A stretch of 64,000 nt of DNA from Labilibaculum filiforme (GTDB taxonomy: Bacteria; Bacteroidota; Bacteroidia; Bacteroidales; Marinifilaceae): NCBI RefSeq assembly GCF_002843315.1, contig NZ_MVDD01000007.1, forward strand, positions 1-64,000, in the 5' to 3' direction. The translations under genes were made by a program, and so were the position numbers. Of the stretch, positions 63,657-64,000 are shown piece after piece (within the stretch, counting starts at the first letter, position 1; the number at the start of each line of letters is the position of its first letter). A model generated the notes under the pieces. It worked only from the letters and a program-made list of their open reading frames with translations, did not search any database and was not told the origin of the DNA.

Positions 63657-64000
63657 CTATTCTTTATTTTTCATTTTTGCTTTCAGCTCTTCTAATGCAT
63701 TGGATGCTTTCACGTTAGTTTCATTTAAAGTAGCATCAATCTCTTCATCCAAACTACGGTTTTCAAAAGCAATATCGCCATAAGCTTCGGCCATAGCCTC
63801 TTGCTGAGCCACTTTATCTTTCATTTTCTCTAACATTCCCACTGTTCCCGAACTATCAATTCCAGACAATTGTTTGTTAATTTTTTGCGTTGCCTGACTT
63901 ACACGGGCACGAGCTTTTAAAGTTTTCAACTCATTTTCGTAACGAGTAATTGTCGATTTCAACTTTTTCACATTAGTATCTAATTGACTAATGCTACTGT
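63657..64000 (-). CDS. pspA: PspA/IM30 (phage shock protein A) family protein, partial
   Basis: The C-terminal part of a coiled-coil, membrane-remodelling protein of the PspA/Vipp1 family. Visible are the heptad-rich helix ITRYENELKTLKARARVSQATQKI, then VGMLEKMKDKVAQQEAMAEAYGDIA and a C-terminal acidic helix. The frame stays open to base 64000; a GTG at 63971 is inside the helix and not the start, so the N-terminus lies outside the window. It is the furthest-upstream visible gene of the minus-strand stress/polyamine neighbourhood. Confidence 0.85.
   Translation of the reverse strand, partial: SSISQLDTNVKKLKSTITRYENELKTLKARARVSQATQKINKQLSGIDSSGTVGMLEKMKDKVAQQEAMAEAYGDIAFENRSLDEEIDATLNETNVKASNALEELKAKMKNKE

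Overview
The window looks like chromosomal DNA from a free-living, probably marine Bacteroidota. I favour the order Bacteroidales/Marinilabiliales (a Labilibaculum- or Marinifilum-like genus), but the exact genus is inference. Evidence is the AT-rich sequence, promoters of the Bacteroidota type (TTTG, about 20 nt, TAnnTTTG), an LpxC-FabZ fusion, a giant SprA type IX secretion protein in the conserved order ruvA-sprA-gcvH, an S46 dipeptidyl-peptidase, and REP/RAYT and other dispersed repeats typical of the phylum. No CRISPR array, prophage or integrase was seen.

Layout. 1-700: four spaced promoter units reading leftward, with boxA-like leader sequences, best explained as the control region of an rRNA operon beyond the left edge. 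700-3600: GSCFA protein, lysophospholipase-like hydrolase and QueG. 3600-4700: repeat-filled non-coding stretch. 4700-10640: complete SUF iron-sulfur operon (sufBCDSE plus a SufT/PaaD-like gene) on the minus strand. 11200-18150: very AT-rich RiPP/bacteriocin-type locus on the plus strand (small HTH protein, double-glycine precursor with four core cysteines, secreted EreA/ChaN/TIKI-like putative hydrolase, radical SAM-SPASM enzyme with an N-terminal PqqD/RRE-like region, C39-peptidase ABC exporter, HlyD adaptor). 18180-21000: orphan gene, repeat block, thiL and a decayed REP/RAYT element. 21100-26000: lipid A start-up genes lpxA, lpxC-fabZ, lpxD and an HD phosphohydrolase. 26200-31150: rimP-nusA-infB operon. 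31350-42970: gcvH, sprA, ruvA, pdxA and a leucyl aminopeptidase. 43190-50000: envelope genes (DUF4837 lipoprotein, MltD, TatA, RseP, Dxr, M23 peptidase). 50100-50330: two near-identical initiator tRNA genes. 50500-57770: DUF4268, a phosphatase/DUF4956/CotH-like trio, rnhB, S46 peptidase, rnhA. 57780-64000: a minus-strand neighbourhood of PspA, DUF4178, an Arg/Ser-rich exported protein, DUF350, a membrane-anchored spermidine-synthase-like protein, a SpeD-like protein and a K+ channel.

Two systems deserve attention. The RiPP locus has all parts needed to make, modify, cleave and export a cysteine-containing peptide, and it carries an unusual secreted EreA/ChaN-fold protein directly before the maturase. 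The polyamine/PspA/DUF350/DUF4178 neighbourhood resembles envelope-stress gene sets described by comparative genomics whose biochemistry is poorly known; its right end is cut by the window.

Several automatic starts are corrected here from sequence (precursor 11755, secreted enzyme 12063, lpxA 21895, rimP 26307, dxr 49096, M23 49993, CotH-like 52933, DUF4178 63523). A few genes appear to use TTG or GTG starts (sprA, the HlyD adaptor, the spermidine-synthase-like gene, the 43.2 kb hypothetical).
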